A stretch of 5,298 nucleotides of DNA, from contig CP059259.1 of the NCBI GenBank assembly GCA_013693815.1, forward strand, positions 1,312,491-1,317,788. Reading direction: 5' to 3'. The notes beneath the pieces were generated by a model. It saw only the letters and a program-made list of their open reading frames with translations. It did not search any database and was not told the origin of the DNA. Source of the DNA: Nocardioidaceae bacterium (GTDB lineage Bacteria > Actinomycetota > Actinomycetes > Propionibacteriales > Nocardioidaceae). Position numbers and translations under genes: made by a program. The stretch's first letter is position 1, and every line of letters starts with the position of its first letter. This document shows positions 5,218 through 5,298 of this stretch, piece by piece.

Positions 5218-5298
5218 ATGAAGGACTCGGCGCAAACTCGGCGCGATGGATCATCGTGCCGAGTTTTTCGTTTCCCGCCAAGGCCGAGGGGGCGTACT
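5218..5298 (+). CDS. Possible small leader or partial ORF of unknown function
   Basis: ATG 5218 follows GAGGAG at ideal spacing, and the frame stays open for 27 codons to the window edge (MKDSAQTRRDGSSCRVFRF then Pro/Arg-rich). The product resembles nothing I recognise. The frame runs straight through a strong terminator hairpin, which argues against a normal gene; it could be a leader peptide of an attenuator, or a chance frame. Confidence 0.2.
   Translation, partial: MKDSAQTRRDGSSCRVFRFPPRPRGRT
5234..5268 (+). terminator. Strong intrinsic terminator downstream of the tRNA gene
   Basis: AAACTCGGCGCGATG (5234-5248) pairs with CATCGTGCCGAGTTT (5252-5266), 15 pairs including one G-T, around the 3-base loop GAT. 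A run of five T (5264-5268) ends the structure, then CGTTTC. This is a textbook intrinsic terminator in the plus direction and probably ends the tRNA transcript. ACTCGGCGC at the start of the stem (5236-5244) is also present one step upstream at 5225-5233, so a second, competing pairing with the 3' arm is possible. Confidence 0.82.

Noticed and set aside
1..5298. CRISPR array, insertion sequence or integrase
   Set aside because: No regularly spaced repeats, transposase or recombinase motifs were found on either strand.

Overview
The window looks like a piece of an actinobacterial chromosome. The coding DNA is GC-rich with strong G/C preference at third codon positions. An MMPL-family exporter is divergently paired with a TetR-type repressor, and the tRNA gene lacks an encoded CCA end. 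I cannot name the genus from sequence alone.

Layout. Positions 1-1647 (minus strand) hold the first 549 residues of an MMPL/RND-type membrane exporter, whose C-terminus lies beyond the left edge. A short divergent control region (1648-1769) with repeated GYGTNAAC-like words separates it from a plus-strand TetR-family repressor with a WHG-type C-terminal domain (1770-2441). This is the classic arrangement of a drug- or lipid-efflux pump and its local repressor. Immediately after the repressor, on the opposite strand, is a broken gene end: about 50 codons resembling the last strands of an NTF2/SnoaL-like protein (2411-2572), closed off upstream by an in-frame stop. This marks a probable rearrangement or insertion breakpoint near 2570.

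To the right lies what I read as an accessory segment. It holds a small MutT/NudG-like Nudix hydrolase (2600-3010) and a 616-residue DUF262-DUF1524 protein (3133-4983). The latter has the two-domain architecture of GmrSD-type modification-dependent (type IV) restriction enzymes and SspE/BrxU-like anti-phage effectors. Its base composition is visibly less GC-rich than the exporter/repressor pair. A -10-like element six bases before its GTG suggests its own, possibly leaderless, transcript.

The right end carries an initiator-type tRNA-Met(CAT) gene (5093-5164) whose acceptor stem appears one base pair short. It is followed by a 12-bp hairpin that contains a good Shine-Dalgarno sequence in its 3' arm, an ATG, and then a strong intrinsic terminator (5234-5268). 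A tRNA gene beside a defence gene and a truncated flanking gene is typical of an integration hotspot. No integrase or flanking att repeat is visible inside the window, so the island reading is inference.
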